Shown piece by piece: positions 23,298-30,710 of a DNA stretch of 30,710 nt. Origin of the DNA: Pseudomonadales bacterium (GTDB lineage: Bacteria > Pseudomonadota > Gammaproteobacteria > Pseudomonadales > Halieaceae). The position numbers and the translations under genes were made by a program. Location: assembly GCA_024234855.1 (NCBI GenBank), contig JACKNN010000011.1, positions 1-30,710 of the forward strand, written 5' to 3'. The stretch's first letter is position 1. The number at the start of each line of letters is the position of its first letter. The notes below the pieces were generated by a model. It saw only the letters and a program-made list of their open reading frames with translations. It was not told the origin of the DNA and searched no databases.

Positions 23298-23915
23298 ATG
23301 CTGTGGGGAAAGATCAAGGAGGCCTCCGCTCACGGACTCCTCTCTCATGAACTGCTGAAAAAGGTCGGCAAACTCGGCGTCAACATAGATCTGTTCTATC
23401 TCGTCAGTGAGGGCAACTTTTCCTGCCCGCAACAGTGGCTGGACTCCTTCCAGGACTATACCCTATGCATCCTGGATCGCGATGACATGGAACTTATCGC
23501 AGCGGATCATCCCTGGGATAACCTGGATGGCCTCAGGGCGCGGATAGACAAGGGACACATTTGCATTGGCCTCAAGTACGGGGACGATGTTGTGGCGTTC
23601 ACCTGGGCTGATCTCGAGGAGTGCAACCATGTGCCCTTGCGCTTCGCCATGGCGGACAACGAGGCCTACCTGTATGACGCCTTCACCATGCCCCGCTTTC
23701 GCGGCAAAGGGCTCGCTCCCTACATGCGCTACCAGTGCTACCAGCACCTGCGAAGCATAGGGCGCGAACGCTACTACAGCATCTCCCAATACTTCAATAC
23801 GTCATCGATACAGTTCAAGCAGAAATTGAACGCCGGTTTCGACAAGCTTTACCTGAGCATCGCGCGAAAATCCGGGAAACCACACACTTTCCAGTTACGC
23901 AATACCGCGCGTTAG
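23298..23915 (+). CDS. GNAT-family acetyltransferase-like protein
   Basis: 205 residues. The central and C-terminal part shows a GNAT fold: AYLYDAFTMPRFRGKGLAPYMRYQCYQHLRSIGRERYYSIS contains the R-X2-R/K-G-X-G/A acetyl-CoA loop (FRGKGLAP) followed by the expected helix. The N-terminal ~60 residues (IDLFYLVSEG...) are not recognised. The acceptor substrate is unknown. ATG 23298 follows a purine-rich AAGGGGAAAGG. It lies 35 bases before a ketopantoate-reductase-like gene on the same strand, so the two may be co-transcribed. Confidence 0.78.
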   Translation: MLWGKIKEASAHGLLSHELLKKVGKLGVNIDLFYLVSEGNFSCPQQWLDSFQDYTLCILDRDDMELIAADHPWDNLDGLRARIDKGHICIGLKYGDDVVAFTWADLEECNHVPLRFAMADNEAYLYDAFTMPRFRGKGLAPYMRYQCYQHLRSIGRERYYSISQYFNTSSIQFKQKLNAGFDKLYLSIARKSGKPHTFQLRNTAR

Positions 23916-23950
23916 CGACGGCATCCTGTTTACAGGGGAACAGAAAAGGA

Positions 23951-24955
23951 ATGGATATCACAATCTTCGGGGCGGGCGCCATGGGCGTACTGCTGGGCGC
24001 CAGACTCGCCAATGCAGGCAACCGCGTTTGCTTTGTTGATCAGCCCGCGCAAGTGGAGGAGGCGCGCAGGCACGGGCTCAGGCTGACCTCTGCCCATGGT
24101 ATGGATGCATTCATTGAACAACCCGACATCTCGGTCAGCCCGGCTGATTTCGGCAGGCAGGACCTGGTAATCCTCGCCGTCAAGGCACACCATATCCCGG
24201 CCGTTGCGCCACTCCTGGGCCCACTTCTGAAAGATGACACGGCAATACTGACACTGCAGAACGGCCTGCCCTGGTGGTACTTCTACAGGCACGGTGGCGA
24301 GTATGATGGCCGCCGCCTGAAAAGTCTCGATCCCGACGGCACCATCGCAGCCTGCATCGATGTTTCCAGAGTCATTGGCTGTACGGCCTACCCTGCCGCT
24401 GAAGTTGTTGCCCCCGGTGTCGTGCACCACGTGGAGGGCAACCGCTTTACGCTGGGCGAGCTGGACGGCAGTGAAAGCGAACGCTGCAAGGCCGTGGCAA
24501 CTACCCTTATCGCATCAGGATTCAAATCCTATGTCATCGATGATATTCGCGCGGAGCTATGGCTGAAGGCCTGGGGCGCGCTTTCGTTCAATCCGATCAG
24601 CGCTCTCACCCGCGCCACCATGGAGGATATCTGCCTGTCGCCACATACCAGGTGGCTGGCGGCCGAACTGATGCGAGAGGCCCAGGCTGTGGCAAACCGC
24701 CTCGGTGTCCACTTCCGACATACGATTGAGAAAAGATTGGAGGGTGCCCAGAAGGTCGGCGCCCATAAAACCTCAATGCTGCAGGATGTAGAGAAGGGCA
24801 ACCCCCTGGAGATCGATGCCCTGCTGGGTTCTGTGCTCGAACTGGCGGAGCTGACGGAAACCCCGGCACCGCTGCTGCGCAGCACCTACGCATGCTGCAA
24901 GCTGCTCAATGACAATTTAGGCACAGCCTCTCGGGCCTTTGCTCAGTCCGCCTGA
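23951..24955 (+). CDS. Ketopantoate reductase (ApbA/PanE) family oxidoreductase
   Basis: 334-residue NAD(P)H-dependent reductase. The nucleotide-binding motif GAGAMG is at residues 7-12. The C-terminal helical domain has the family's active-site features: LWLKAWGALSFNPISALTRA with the conserved lysine and Asn-Pro, and a late glutamate in GNPLEIDALLG. The family includes true ketopantoate reductase for pantothenate synthesis, but many longer members (above 300 residues, like this) have other or unknown 2-keto-acid substrates. ATG 23951 is fixed by the nucleotide-binding strand starting at residue 2; AAAGGA abuts it and AGGGG lies 12 bases upstream. Its last 13 bases overlap the end of the convergent PRPP-synthetase-like gene. 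Confidence 0.85.
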   Translation: MDITIFGAGAMGVLLGARLANAGNRVCFVDQPAQVEEARRHGLRLTSAHGMDAFIEQPDISVSPADFGRQDLVILAVKAHHIPAVAPLLGPLLKDDTAILTLQNGLPWWYFYRHGGEYDGRRLKSLDPDGTIAACIDVSRVIGCTAYPAAEVVAPGVVHHVEGNRFTLGELDGSESERCKAVATTLIASGFKSYVIDDIRAELWLKAWGALSFNPISALTRATMEDICLSPHTRWLAAELMREAQAVANRLGVHFRHTIEKRLEGAQKVGAHKTSMLQDVEKGNPLEIDALLGSVLELAELTETPAPLLRSTYACCKLLNDNLGTASRAFAQSA

Positions 24956-25854
24956 TCGTTAAGTTCGCGCAAGGCCTGCGCGAGACTGGCTGCCAGGCTG
25001 ATGCAATTGCTCGGATGCAGGATACTGTCGCTACTCCAGACCTGACCCACGCCAGCTGCAGTGATTTTGGCCAGCGCATCCCCTACGAACAGGGCGTGCG
25101 TTACCATGACCGTGATGCTGGCCGGCTGGTAGCGGGAAAGCTCACGACTGGCCGCTGCAAGCGTTCTTCCGGTGCTGGCCATGTCGTCGACCAGCACCAC
25201 GTGCCGCCCCCCATATGCGGCCCCCGGCAGGGAGACGACCACCTCCTTGTCGCCCATCCGCTGCTTGCTGGCCACGTAATATTCAAGCTTGCTGCGCCGG
25301 GCGATGGAGGCCACCCACTGCTCCGACTCCTCATCCGGGCCGATGAGAATCGGGTTTTCCAGGTGGCCGTCCAGGTACTCCGACATGGCTGCTGCCGCAG
25401 TTATCGAAACCGCTGCTTTCACCGGTATGGCATCCGCGAGGCGATGCACACGGTGCAAATGGGGGTCAACGCTGAGCACCGCGTCGAAGTAGTCAGCCAG
25501 CAGCTTACCTATCACTTGCTGGCTGATCGCCTCCCCGGGGCTGAAGGCCTTGTCCTGGCGCATATAGCACAGGTAGGGCGCGACCAGGGTCAGGCGGCGC
25601 GCCCCCAACTGCCGGGCGGTGGCCGCCGCCAATACCAGCTCAACAAGTTTCTCGTTGGGTTTATCCAGGCTCCGGAAAACAAGCACATTGTCCGGCAGCG
25701 GGCAGGGCAAAGCTATACGGCTCTCACCGTCTGGGAACTTATGCACCGCTACTTCAGCAAAATCCACATCTGCAGCCGCAGCCACCCTGGCTGCAACGTC
25801 CCTGGACTCAGGAAAACCGAGCATCAACCCCCTGCCGGCAGATAACTTGTTCAA
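24943..25854 (-). CDS. Ribose-phosphate pyrophosphokinase (PRPP synthetase) homologue
   Basis: 303 residues, a little shorter than housekeeping Prs (about 315) and reminiscent of the shorter archaeal-type enzymes. Conserved parts are FPDGES, LVAPYLCYMRQDKAF, LSVDPHLHRVH and the PRPP loop VVLVDDMASTGRTLAAASREL. It should make PRPP from ribose-5-phosphate and ATP, or act on a related sugar phosphate. It is the last of three minus-strand genes, 68 bases after the AMP-phosphorylase-like gene, which suggests shared ribose-phosphate chemistry. The start is TTG at 25854, or ATG at 25824 (residue 11), which also has a purine-rich AGGGGG close upstream. It is most likely a paralogue of a housekeeping prs elsewhere. 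Confidence 0.85.
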   Translation of the reverse strand: MNKLSAGRGLMLGFPESRDVAARVAAAADVDFAEVAVHKFPDGESRIALPCPLPDNVLVFRSLDKPNEKLVELVLAAATARQLGARRLTLVAPYLCYMRQDKAFSPGEAISQQVIGKLLADYFDAVLSVDPHLHRVHRLADAIPVKAAVSITAAAAMSEYLDGHLENPILIGPDEESEQWVASIARRSKLEYYVASKQRMGDKEVVVSLPGAAYGGRHVVLVDDMASTGRTLAAASRELSRYQPASITVMVTHALFVGDALAKITAAGVGQVWSSDSILHPSNCISLAASLAQALRELNDQAD

Positions 25855-25922
25855 GCCATTATTACCCCGTATTCATATCCGGCAGCCACTGCCACCAGTC
25901 CCGCTCAGCACCTGGCCGACAC

Positions 25923-27422
25923 TCACTCTACCGTTACCCCGCTCGCCTTTTCCGCCGCATCACGGGCGAACCGATAGTCGGCCTGGAATTCGGCATAAAT
26001 CGAGTATAGCGGCTCACCCGCCGTTACCGTGTCGCCGAGTTTATGCTGCAAGTCGACACCGGCACCCTTGGCCATAGGGGCGCCGGCAAGGCGGGCAATA
26101 TGGGCCAGCTGCAGATTGTCGATGGCGGTAACCACTCCGCCCCGACTGGCGGGCACATCGTGCCTGAGGCGCGCGAGTTGCGGTGGATCGGGATTGCGAC
26201 CCTGGGCATCGATGATGGCCTGCATCTTCTCCAGCGCCCTGCCGGACTCGAGGATTTCCCGGGCAATGGCGTAGCCGCCACCGCCGCGCACATCCGGGTC
26301 AAATTCGAGAATCCTGCCCGCCAGTTGCAGGGCCTTTTCCCGCAGGTCGTGCGGGGCGAGCGGGTCATTCTGCAGCACCTGCATCACATCACGCGCTTCC
26401 AGGACCGGGCCTATACCGCGACCGACCGGCTGCCTGCCGTCGGTGAAAACCACTTCCAGCACCAGTCCCAGTTGGTCACTGACGTACTCGAACAGCTTGC
26501 GCAGTGCCAGTCCACTGTTGCGATCGCGAACCTTGGCGGTGGGGCCGATGGGTATATCAATAATCAGGTGCGTCGCCCCCGCCGCCACTTTCTTTGCCAG
26601 GATGGACGCCACGAGTTGACCGGGCGAATCCATCAGCAAGGGGCGCTCCACCGATATCAGGATGTCATCCACGGGGGCCAGCGAGGCCGTCCCGCCCCAG
26701 CTCAGGCAGGCGCGTTGACTGCGAACAATCTCATGCAGTTTGTCCGGCGTCAGTTCAACCTGGGCCAGCACCTCCATGGTATCCGCGGTGCCCGCTGGCG
26801 AGGTGATGGCGCGACTGGAGGTTTTGGGTATCAACATGCCGTGCGCTGCGACGATAGGCACGATCAACATGGTTGTCCGGTTCCCCGGGACACCGCCTAT
26901 GCAGTGCTTGTCCACAACCAGGGGTTCATTCCAGTCCAGGCGTCGCCCGGTTTCTATCATCGCCCTGGTCAGGTACAGAACTTCGTCGCGCTCCAGCCCC
27001 AGCTCCGAACAGGCGACCAGGAAAGCCGCTATCTCAATTTTCGAGTAGCGATTGGCAGCGATATCCCTGGCGATGGCAAGGTAATCCTCCAGGGCGAGAC
27101 TCTCGCCGGCGATTTTCCTGTGTATACATCTTATCGACTCCGGTATCGGTGCGTGCGCGACCAGAACCGGGATACCCTCACGGGACTCGAGCTGGCCAAA
27201 AGCCTGCTCGCTCAAACCCAGTTCATCGGGAGCCGTTATCCCCGCGTCATCGACAATATTGAGCAGGGCGATGATCGACTGCCCACTCTGCTGATCGGTG
27301 ATTTCTATTTTGTTCAGGGCCTGGAAACCTTCACTGCGGTACAGCTTGCAGTCCCTGTGCAGGTAGGCGACGTTTTCTTTATAGGTATCTATAGCGACCT
27401 TTCTGAGCAGCAGGGTATCCAT
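25923..27422 (-). CDS. AMP phosphorylase / thymidine phosphorylase-type enzyme with N-terminal extension
   Basis: 499 residues, close to archaeal AMP phosphorylases (about 500) and longer than DeoA thymidine phosphorylase (about 440). The first ~85 residues (MDTLLLRKVAIDTYKENVAYLHRDC...) form the extra N-terminal domain typical of the AMP-phosphorylase type. The core shows the nucleoside phosphorylase II signature region (VVDKHCIGGVPGNRTTMLIVPIVAAHGMLIPKTSSRAITSPAGTADTMEVL). In archaea this enzyme converts AMP and phosphate to base and ribose-1,5-bisphosphate; bacterial members are often labelled thymidine phosphorylase. I chose ATG 27422, preceded by GAGAG, because the longer frame lacks similarity. 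It is followed by the PRPP-synthetase homologue and preceded by a DUF3047-like gene. Confidence 0.87.
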   Translation of the reverse strand: MDTLLLRKVAIDTYKENVAYLHRDCKLYRSEGFQALNKIEITDQQSGQSIIALLNIVDDAGITAPDELGLSEQAFGQLESREGIPVLVAHAPIPESIRCIHRKIAGESLALEDYLAIARDIAANRYSKIEIAAFLVACSELGLERDEVLYLTRAMIETGRRLDWNEPLVVDKHCIGGVPGNRTTMLIVPIVAAHGMLIPKTSSRAITSPAGTADTMEVLAQVELTPDKLHEIVRSQRACLSWGGTASLAPVDDILISVERPLLMDSPGQLVASILAKKVAAGATHLIIDIPIGPTAKVRDRNSGLALRKLFEYVSDQLGLVLEVVFTDGRQPVGRGIGPVLEARDVMQVLQNDPLAPHDLREKALQLAGRILEFDPDVRGGGGYAIAREILESGRALEKMQAIIDAQGRNPDPPQLARLRHDVPASRGGVVTAIDNLQLAHIARLAGAPMAKGAGVDLQHKLGDTVTAGEPLYSIYAEFQADYRFARDAAEKASGVTVE

Positions 27423-27483
27423 CACTCTCTCGCCGTAGCCCTGTTGTTCACTGTCAGCCTGCCATGGCCGATGCCGCGACAGG

Positions 27484-28668
27484 TCACAGGACCCGGGTCT
27501 CGCGCCCACCCGCGTGAATGACAATATCCGTATAGCGGCAATCTCCCGGACTGCGCTGGAAAATGCTGTTGGCAATCAACCAGACCCGCACAATTCGGGC
27601 GGGGGGTTCTCCCATATACTTCCTGTGGTCTGCGCGCAGGCTGCGACGCTCATTCTGCCAGCTGCCCAGGCCCGCAGGCCCGCTGCGCACCACCACGTGG
27701 TACTCGATACCGTTCCAGTTGGGCAGTGGACAGTCGTAACCGGCACCCTCCGGCAGGGTGGCGCTCCAGTAGTAGGTGATGTCCCTGCCGTTATCAAACT
27801 CTACCGCCAGGCTGAGATAGTCGTGGCTGGGTACGGTGTCTTCGCGAATGCTAGAGGGCAGCTGGTCTATACACCAGCGCCAGCTGATTTCGGTGTCCTC
27901 TTCCAGGGGCAGGTTCACTTCCTTCTGCAGTATTCCGACATCCCCGTGAGTCCGGCAGTGGATGCAGGCCCTGCCCGCTTCCTCAGTACCTGTTTGGTAA
28001 ATTTCAGCGGGGCCGAGATGCCACAGGTATTGCCAGCCGGGAGGTGTCGTATCGCCCGCCTGAATTCTCTCCAGCTCGGTTTGGATGCGTCCCCGGGGAT
28101 CACCACCGGCCCGCAACCTGCCGAGACTGGCGGCGCAGGGGCCCGACCAGCGTACAACCAGGACACGCAATGCCCCGCTGACCTCCTTGTATACACTGTC
28201 ATCCTGTTTGCGACTGCCTTTAAGATCGGTCCAGTCGTTGGGAAAATAATTGCCCAGCATGAGCTCGCCAGCTGTTGCGGCAACGAAAGAATGGCTGGCG
28301 CGCGTTCCGCGAAAAATATCGCCGCGCTCACCGATCCTGCACCAAAGCTGCAGGGAAGGCTGCACATAAATATCCAGTAACCTGTTTGCGTAGACACGGC
28401 CCTCGGCGAAGTAGGTAACCTCATCGCCCGCTTCCAGCACCATACCGGTAGCCAGCCAGGGTGGCTGCTGGGCGGACAGGGTCACCCAGCAGTGATCCCG
28501 GATGAGCTCATCGGGCGCTGCAGATAGTAGCTGCTCCATTTCCGACTGGAACTCATCGAGGTCTGGCGCCGCCTCGACTCCAGAGCGCAGGCGCCGCCCG
28601 AGGGTACGCAGGGCCAGCCTGCCCACCACTCCCAGATCTGCAAGGATTCCAGCCATAGCCGTTTTCAC
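27484..28668 (-). CDS. Uncharacterised protein with jelly-roll (PA-IL-like) and DUF3047-like regions
   Basis: 394 residues. Residues about 60-175 (WLATGMVLEAGDEVTYFAEGRVYANRLLDIYVQPSLQLWCRIGERGDIFRG...GELMLGNYFPNDW) resemble PA-IL-type galactose-binding jelly-roll modules. Residues about 225-390 resemble DUF3047: an ISWRWCIDQLPSS block, LSLAVEFDNGRDITYYWSATLPEG and RVWLIANSIFQRSPGDCRYTDIVI. There is no signal peptide. Both assignments are from pattern memory and moderately sure. The start is GTG 28668 or ATG 28656, neither with a strong ribosome site. It is the first of the three minus-strand genes, 61 bases before the AMP-phosphorylase-like gene. Function unknown. Confidence 0.65.
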   Translation of the reverse strand: MKTAMAGILADLGVVGRLALRTLGRRLRSGVEAAPDLDEFQSEMEQLLSAAPDELIRDHCWVTLSAQQPPWLATGMVLEAGDEVTYFAEGRVYANRLLDIYVQPSLQLWCRIGERGDIFRGTRASHSFVAATAGELMLGNYFPNDWTDLKGSRKQDDSVYKEVSGALRVLVVRWSGPCAASLGRLRAGGDPRGRIQTELERIQAGDTTPPGWQYLWHLGPAEIYQTGTEEAGRACIHCRTHGDVGILQKEVNLPLEEDTEISWRWCIDQLPSSIREDTVPSHDYLSLAVEFDNGRDITYYWSATLPEGAGYDCPLPNWNGIEYHVVVRSGPAGLGSWQNERRSLRADHRKYMGEPPARIVRVWLIANSIFQRSPGDCRYTDIVIHAGGRETRVL

Positions 28669-28807
28669 CCGTTATTGTAAAAGACCGACCAGCTCCCAAG
28701 CTCCGCTGCCGTCGACAGGCCCTGAAAGCGATCAGTTGCTGTACTCGCGCAGGTGCAGCACCCGTTTCCTCGGCGTTTGCGGCTTGATATTCCTGTTCGG
28801 ATTGTAG

Positions 28808-29200
28808 GTGGGTCAGGTCATAATGCAACTGGCCAGCGCAACCAGTACCTTCTCAGGTTTTCACAGGGTACCGGCAGGGCTGGCGGGCAGCATGGGGAAA
28901 CATTTAGTGGATATCAGCGCAAGTTCCAACCTTATCCTGGGTTCGGTGGCAGTGTATTTTTTGACCATTATCGGTCTGGGCCTGTTCTACTCGCGCCGGG
29001 CCAAATCCAGCGAGGACTTCATTCTCGCCAGCCACAGCCTGTCGACGCCGTTTGTAACCGGCTCGTTGGCGGCCTTCCTGTGCAGCCTGCTTGCCCTGGT
29101 AGTGGTTTCGCTGCTGACCCGGAAAACCTGCCCCCCCAAACCGATCCGGGATGCGGACGGGATTGACATCTCCGATACACGGATATTCAACTGGAGTTAG
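28808..29200 (+). pseudogene. Probable internally deleted sodium:solute symporter remnant (SSS family)
   Basis: The open frame codes for 130 residues; ATG 28892 (MGKHLVDISASSNL) is the most symporter-like start. NLILGSVAVYFLTIIGLGLFYSRRAKSSEDFILASHSL looks like the first transmembrane helix and following loop of a sodium:solute symporter (full length about 500-600). After a short hydrophobic stretch the frame continues with LVVVSLLTRKTCPPKPIRDADGIDISDTRIFNWS, which looks like the far C-terminal end of the same family. The simplest reading is an in-frame deletion that removed most of the gene. A genuine two-helix small membrane protein is the alternative. No good ribosome site is visible. Confidence 0.5.
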
Positions 29201-29579
29201 CGGGAGGCGCGGTTGAGATGGGATCGGACCAGCGCTCTGCACGGCTCGCCGACTCAGGTGTTGCTCTCCTCATTGCGTTTCTCCTGCCAGACCGCCAGGG
29301 CAAGTACCGATGAGTAAATAAACAAAACAGATGCCATGATGTACATTATCCAGTGCCTTTGTGGTGGATTTCGTAACGTTATACGCCTGCGCCCCCGGCG
29401 CAGATTGCCCACTGGTGAATAATTACCAAATGCTCCGGACCCTGGTCCCGCAGTGGGATTGCGGGCGTTTGACAGCATTGGCCCCTAAACTATTATCAAA
29501 CCTGTCGCGGCCTGGACCGGACCCACGATCATTCGTACCGGAGAACCCGCCGCCAGATTACAGGAGAGGAAACACGGAC
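29201..29579. other. Intergenic region between the symporter remnant and the YIP1 gene
   Basis: 379 bases. Apart from one possible 30-residue membrane peptide on the minus strand (29254-29346) I see no gene. The right end carries the YIP1 ribosome site AGGAGAGG (29562-29569) and must hold its promoter. No strong hairpin was noticed. Confidence 0.4.
29254..29346 (-). CDS. Possible 30-residue single-pass membrane peptide
   Basis: From ATG 29346 the minus strand reads MYIMASVLFIYSSVLALAVWQEKRNEESNT and stops. That is one hydrophobic helix with a charged tail, typical of small membrane proteins. AAAGG lies ten bases upstream. Small accessory peptides accompany some SSS symporters, and a symporter-like remnant lies next to it, though on the other strand. 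Such short frames also arise by chance. Confidence 0.3.
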   Translation of the reverse strand: MYIMASVLFIYSSVLALAVWQEKRNEESNT

Positions 29580-30269
29580 ATGCCTGAAGAAAACCAATGG
29601 ACACCTGCGCCGGACAAGTCGCCCGGGGAGAACACTTCCGACAACTCATCCAGCGGCTTCGATCTCGGCACGGTGATTGCGCAGGCCAAACAGGTAATCA
29701 CTGACCCCGGCACTTTCTACCGGAATATGCCGAAATCCGGCGGCTTCGGCGAACCGCTGATTTTTGTAATCGTAATGGGCGCCCTGGCGGGGGCCATTTA
29801 TGGCGTGCTGTCGATTATCGGCCTCACCGGCGCCGGCGCGGCAGGGCTGGGGGCGATCATTTTCGCCCCCATCGCACTGTCGATAGGCAGCTTCATCAGC
29901 GCGGCTATCATGTTTGTGATCTGGAAGCTGATGGGCTCACCCCATGATTACCAGACTGCCTATCGGTGCATGGCCTATGCCACGGCAATCCTGCCGGTGG
30001 TCGCCATAGTGAGCATCATTCCCTACCTGGGCACGGTGTTGCGCACCGTATGGGGCGTCTGGCTGGTCATAACAGCGAGTACCGAAGTGCACGGCCGCAG
30101 TAAACAGACCGCCACCCTGGTGTTCGGGATACTCGGCGTAATCGGCCTGCTCACCGGACTCAGCGGGGAATACGCCCAACGCGAACTGCAGGAAAAAATG
30201 GAACGGCATGCAGAAAAAATGGAGGAGCGGTTCCAGTCCCTTGAAAAAATGGGCCTCGGAGAGGGGTGA
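29580..30269 (+). CDS. YIP1-family integral membrane protein
   Basis: 229 residues. A hydrophilic N-terminal tail of about 35 residues leads to IAQAKQVITDPGTFYRNMPKSGGFGEPLIFVIVMGALAGAIYGVL, the standard opening of bacterial YIP1 proteins. About five transmembrane helices follow, including ISAAIMFVIWKLMGSPHDYQTAYRCMAYATAILPV. The C-terminal tail (AQRELQEKMERHAEKMEERFQSLEKM) is a likely coiled coil. The molecular role of bacterial YIP1 proteins is not established. ATG 29580 is chosen because AGGAGAGG lies ten bases upstream. A strong hairpin terminator follows directly after the stop. Confidence 0.85.
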   Translation: MPEENQWTPAPDKSPGENTSDNSSSGFDLGTVIAQAKQVITDPGTFYRNMPKSGGFGEPLIFVIVMGALAGAIYGVLSIIGLTGAGAAGLGAIIFAPIALSIGSFISAAIMFVIWKLMGSPHDYQTAYRCMAYATAILPVVAIVSIIPYLGTVLRTVWGVWLVITASTEVHGRSKQTATLVFGILGVIGLLTGLSGEYAQRELQEKMERHAEKMEERFQSLEKMGLGEG

Positions 30270-30273
30270 AGAG

Positions 30274-30301
30274 GTAGCAGTTACCTCGCGGTAACTGCTA
30301 C
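30274..30301. terminator. Perfect 12-bp hairpin between convergent YIP1 and katG
   Basis: GTAGCAGTTACC (30274-30285), loop TCGC, GGTAACTGCTAC (30290-30301) is a perfect inverted repeat four bases after the YIP1 stop and ten bases beyond the katG stop. Placed between two convergent genes, it most likely acts as a bidirectional terminator, though no long T-run follows on either strand. Confidence 0.75.
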
Positions 30302-30311
30302 TCCTGCCGGT

Positions 30312-30710
30312 TCAGCTTTGCTTGAGGTCGAAGCGATCGGCCTGCATCACTTTGGTCCATGCGGCGACAAAGTCGTTCAGGAACTGCTCGTTGTTGGCGG
30401 CATAAGCTTCCGCCACAGCTCGCAACTCGGAGTTCGAACCAAAAATGAGATCCACGGGAGTGGCCGTCCACTTCAGGTCGTTAGTGGCACGATCCCTGCC
30501 CTCGTAGACGCCTTCAGCCTTGTCGGATTTTGACCATACCGTAGACATATCCAGCAGGTTGACGAAGAAGTCGTTGCTCAGGGTTCCCGGCTTATCGGTG
30601 AACACCCCGTAGGCAGTCTGGCCGGCGTTGGCATTGAGGGCACGCATGCCTCCCACCAGCGCGGTCATTTCCGGTACGCTCAGGGTCAACAGGTCAGCCT
30701 TTTCGACCAG
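30312..30710 (-). CDS. katG: Catalase-peroxidase KatG, C-terminal part (truncated by window)
   Basis: The minus-strand frame is open to the right edge and ends at 30312. The visible residues LSVPEMTALVGGMRALNAN, GVFTDKPGTLSNDFFVNLLDMSTVW, DLKWTATPVDLIFGSNSELRAVAEAYA and FLNDFVAAWTKVMQADRFDL are the highly conserved end of bacterial KatG. KatG is the bifunctional haem catalase/peroxidase that removes hydrogen peroxide. Only the last ~130 residues are present; the haem ligand and the Met-Tyr-Trp adduct residues would lie outside the window. It is convergent with the YIP1 gene across a hairpin terminator. Confidence 0.96.
   Translation of the reverse strand: MVEKADLLTLSVPEMTALVGGMRALNANAGQTAYGVFTDKPGTLSNDFFVNLLDMSTVWSKSDKAEGVYEGRDRATNDLKWTATPVDLIFGSNSELRAVAEAYAANNEQFLNDFVAAWTKVMQADRFDLKQS

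Noticed and set aside
26043..27521. 492-codon open frame on the + strand opposite the AMP-phosphorylase-like gene
   Set aside because: Antisense to a gene with clear motifs; the translation has no recognisable domain. High GC keeps antisense frames open.
1..30710. CRISPR arrays, tRNA/rRNA genes, insertion sequences, prophage
   Set aside because: No spaced identical repeats, tRNA cloverleaf, transposase or integrase motif was seen on reading both strands; a short or divergent tRNA could still be missed by eye.

Overview
High-GC chromosomal DNA, most likely from an aerobic, probably marine gammaproteobacterium. The gene content (a Klebsiella-like nas cluster with NasS/NasT, GltS, YIP1, KatG, DUF1631- and DUF3047-like proteins, an AMP-phosphorylase-type enzyme) resembles Halieaceae/Cellvibrionales genomes. 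That placement rests on overall impression, not on a marker gene. I see no rRNA, tRNA, CRISPR array, integrase or insertion sequence.

Left part (about 800-13090): a complete assimilatory nitrate module. nasT (ANTAR antiterminator) and nasS (cytoplasmic nitrate/nitrite sensor) overlap by 4 bases. After a 276-bp leader come, all on the + strand, a periplasmic nitrate-binding protein (nrtA/nasF), permease (nrtB/nasE), ATPase (nrtC/nasD), a flavoprotein reductase (nasC-like), nirB, nirD and nasA. The chain is: import nitrate by ABC transporter, reduce it to nitrite with NasA fed by the NasC-like flavoprotein, then reduce nitrite to ammonium with NirBD. The leader holds a sigma-54-like promoter and a GGGC-AACGAA-GCCC hairpin whose hexaloop has the A1/G4 signature of ANTAR targets. 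Its 3' arm overlaps the 5' arm of a longer hairpin, the expected layout for NasT-controlled antitermination.

Middle part (13100-21400): a minus-strand Calx-beta/glycerophosphodiesterase lipoprotein; a divergent EVE-domain gene; a GltS glutamate symporter only two bases upstream of a lipoprotein with a TAXI solute-binding domain (an unusual pairing); a GGDEF-EAL protein with a degenerate GGDEF; and a short DUF1631-like protein with a Pro-Glu repeat linker.

Right part (21500-30710): cupin, small-molecule kinase, GNAT acetyltransferase and ketopantoate-reductase-like genes on +. These meet, tail to tail, a minus-strand set of a jelly-roll/DUF3047-like protein, an AMP-phosphorylase/thymidine-phosphorylase-type enzyme and a PRPP-synthetase homologue, which may form a nucleotide-ribose salvage unit. 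Then come what looks like the collapsed remnant of a sodium:solute symporter, a YIP1 membrane protein, a perfect 12-bp hairpin terminator and the 3' end of katG running out of the window. The left edge cuts a probable cytochrome-c-type protein.
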